Part shown: piece by piece, positions 63,711 to 64,000 of the stretch
Layout: each line of letters opens with the position of its first letter
How positions within the stretch are numbered: the stretch's first letter is position 1
NCBI GenBank assembly: GCA_019752335.1
Contig: JAIEMJ010000036.1
Span: forward strand, 1 to 64,000
Reading direction: 5' to 3'
Source of the DNA: Bryobacteraceae bacterium
GTDB lineage: Bacteria; Acidobacteriota; Terriglobia; Bryobacterales; Bryobacteraceae
DNA length: 64,000 nucleotides
Program-made: the position numbers and the translations under genes
The notes under the pieces: model-generated
The model's database searches: none
Told to the model about the DNA's origin: nothing
What the model saw: only the letters and a program-made list of their open reading frames with translations

Positions 63711-64000
63711 ATGATCCGTACGCACGTTTGTTGCTGGCTCTCCGTTCTGATGCTGTTGGCACAGGAGCCGACGAAGAAGACCGAGAAGCTGGCGCCCTAC
63801 TATCCGACGCCTGAAACCGTGGTGGAGGAGATGTTGAAGATGGTGGGCACCAAGCCCGGCGAGAAGATGTTCGATCTCGGCTCGGGCGATGGGCGCATCG
63901 TGATTATGGCCGCCAAGAAGTTTCAGGCCGACGCTACCGGCGTGGAGTTCGACGCGGACCTCTACCGCCAGAGCAGCGAACGTATCAAGGCCCTGGGCCT
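63711..64000 (+). CDS. SAM-dependent methyltransferase-like protein with signal peptide (cut at window end)
   Basis: The first 96 residues are visible. A signal-like start (MIRTHVCCWLSVLMLLAQ) is followed by EKLAPYYPTPETVVEEML and the methyltransferase motif I in FDLGSGDGRIVIMAAKKF, then VEFDADLYRQS as the acidic loop that binds the SAM ribose. The fold is a class I methyltransferase. A methyltransferase with an export signal is unexpected because SAM is cytoplasmic; such proteins do occur in Acidobacteriota and Planctomycetes. TAAACT (63699-63704) lies 6 nt before the ATG, without a Shine-Dalgarno. Confidence 0.82.
   Translation, partial: MIRTHVCCWLSVLMLLAQEPTKKTEKLAPYYPTPETVVEEMLKMVGTKPGEKMFDLGSGDGRIVIMAAKKFQADATGVEFDADLYRQSSERIKALG

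Overview
This window looks like a chromosomal segment of an Acidobacteriota genome, most likely of the Bryobacterales/Solibacteraceae group. The pointers are a Solibacter-type C-terminal domain (TIGR03437 type) at the end of a large secreted Ig-like protein, four Oar-like TonB-dependent receptors with an N-terminal carboxypeptidase-regulatory-like domain and no SusD partner, a planctomycete/acidobacterial DUF1587-DUF1592-DUF1588-DUF1585 cytochrome paired with a DUF1552 protein, a PEP-CTERM protein, and high GC. Assignment to a genus is not possible from the sequence alone. I saw no transposase, integrase, phage block, CRISPR array, rRNA or riboswitch. No stretch longer than 300 bases lacks a gene; the longest gap is 13691-13955.

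Layout. 1-378: start of tuf preceded by tRNA-Thr(GGU) and tRNA-Tyr(GUA). 535-5540: sugar isomerase-like protein and VanX-type dipeptidase (one operon), a secreted Ig-like/TIGR03437 protein, and a coiled-coil zinc-ribbon protein. 5568-9313: enoyl-CoA hydratase divergent from a kinase, histidine phosphatase and acyl-CoA dehydrogenase operon that resembles the LvaA/LvaC and ACAD10/11 4-hydroxyacyl-CoA pathway. 9330-10844: a decaying trio in which an ECF sigma factor carries an amber codon and a DUF3471-like gene carries a frameshift, on either side of an intact membrane protein. 10991-15820: SpoIIE-type phosphatase, response regulator, Spy-like protein, a 46-residue membrane peptide, CPBP protease, and a secreted protein.

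15796-24872 is the most coherent catabolic locus: an iron-dependent alcohol dehydrogenase and an IclR regulator face a four-gene operon (Oar receptor, SDR dehydrogenase, enolase-superfamily acid-sugar dehydratase, secreted beta-helix protein). The shared promoter region holds two mutually inverted 15-bp palindromes bracketing a good sigma70 promoter. The beta-helix protein ends in a YadA-head-like stretch and a module resembling the end of phage tail fibres. 24869-34724 holds DUF1028, PEP-CTERM, PQQ-type sugar dehydrogenase, the DUF1592/DUF1552 pair and a GDSL esterase.

34775-43296: an ExbD-like orphan, a second Oar receptor, then a FemAB/GNAT-like domain fused to a polytopic membrane domain, divergent from an ATP-grasp ligase and a PAP2 phosphatase; this is the least familiar gene set. 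43330-53874: third and fourth Oar receptors, DUF1801 protein, glutaminyl-tRNA synthetase, MFS transporter and an SDR. 54001-62284: O-acetylhomoserine sulfhydrylase, a GltC-like LysR regulator and gltBD with recognisable LysR boxes. 62286-64000: metallo-beta-lactamase, thioredoxin-fold and methyltransferase-like exported proteins, the last one cut by the window end.

Two patterns run across the window. Eight of ten convergent gene pairs have both stop codons within 7 nucleotides, five of them inside one shared 4-nt word. Several genes without a Shine-Dalgarno sequence have a -10-like hexamer 5-10 nt before the start codon, suggesting leaderless transcripts. All functions here are inferred from reading translated sequence; no database search was run.
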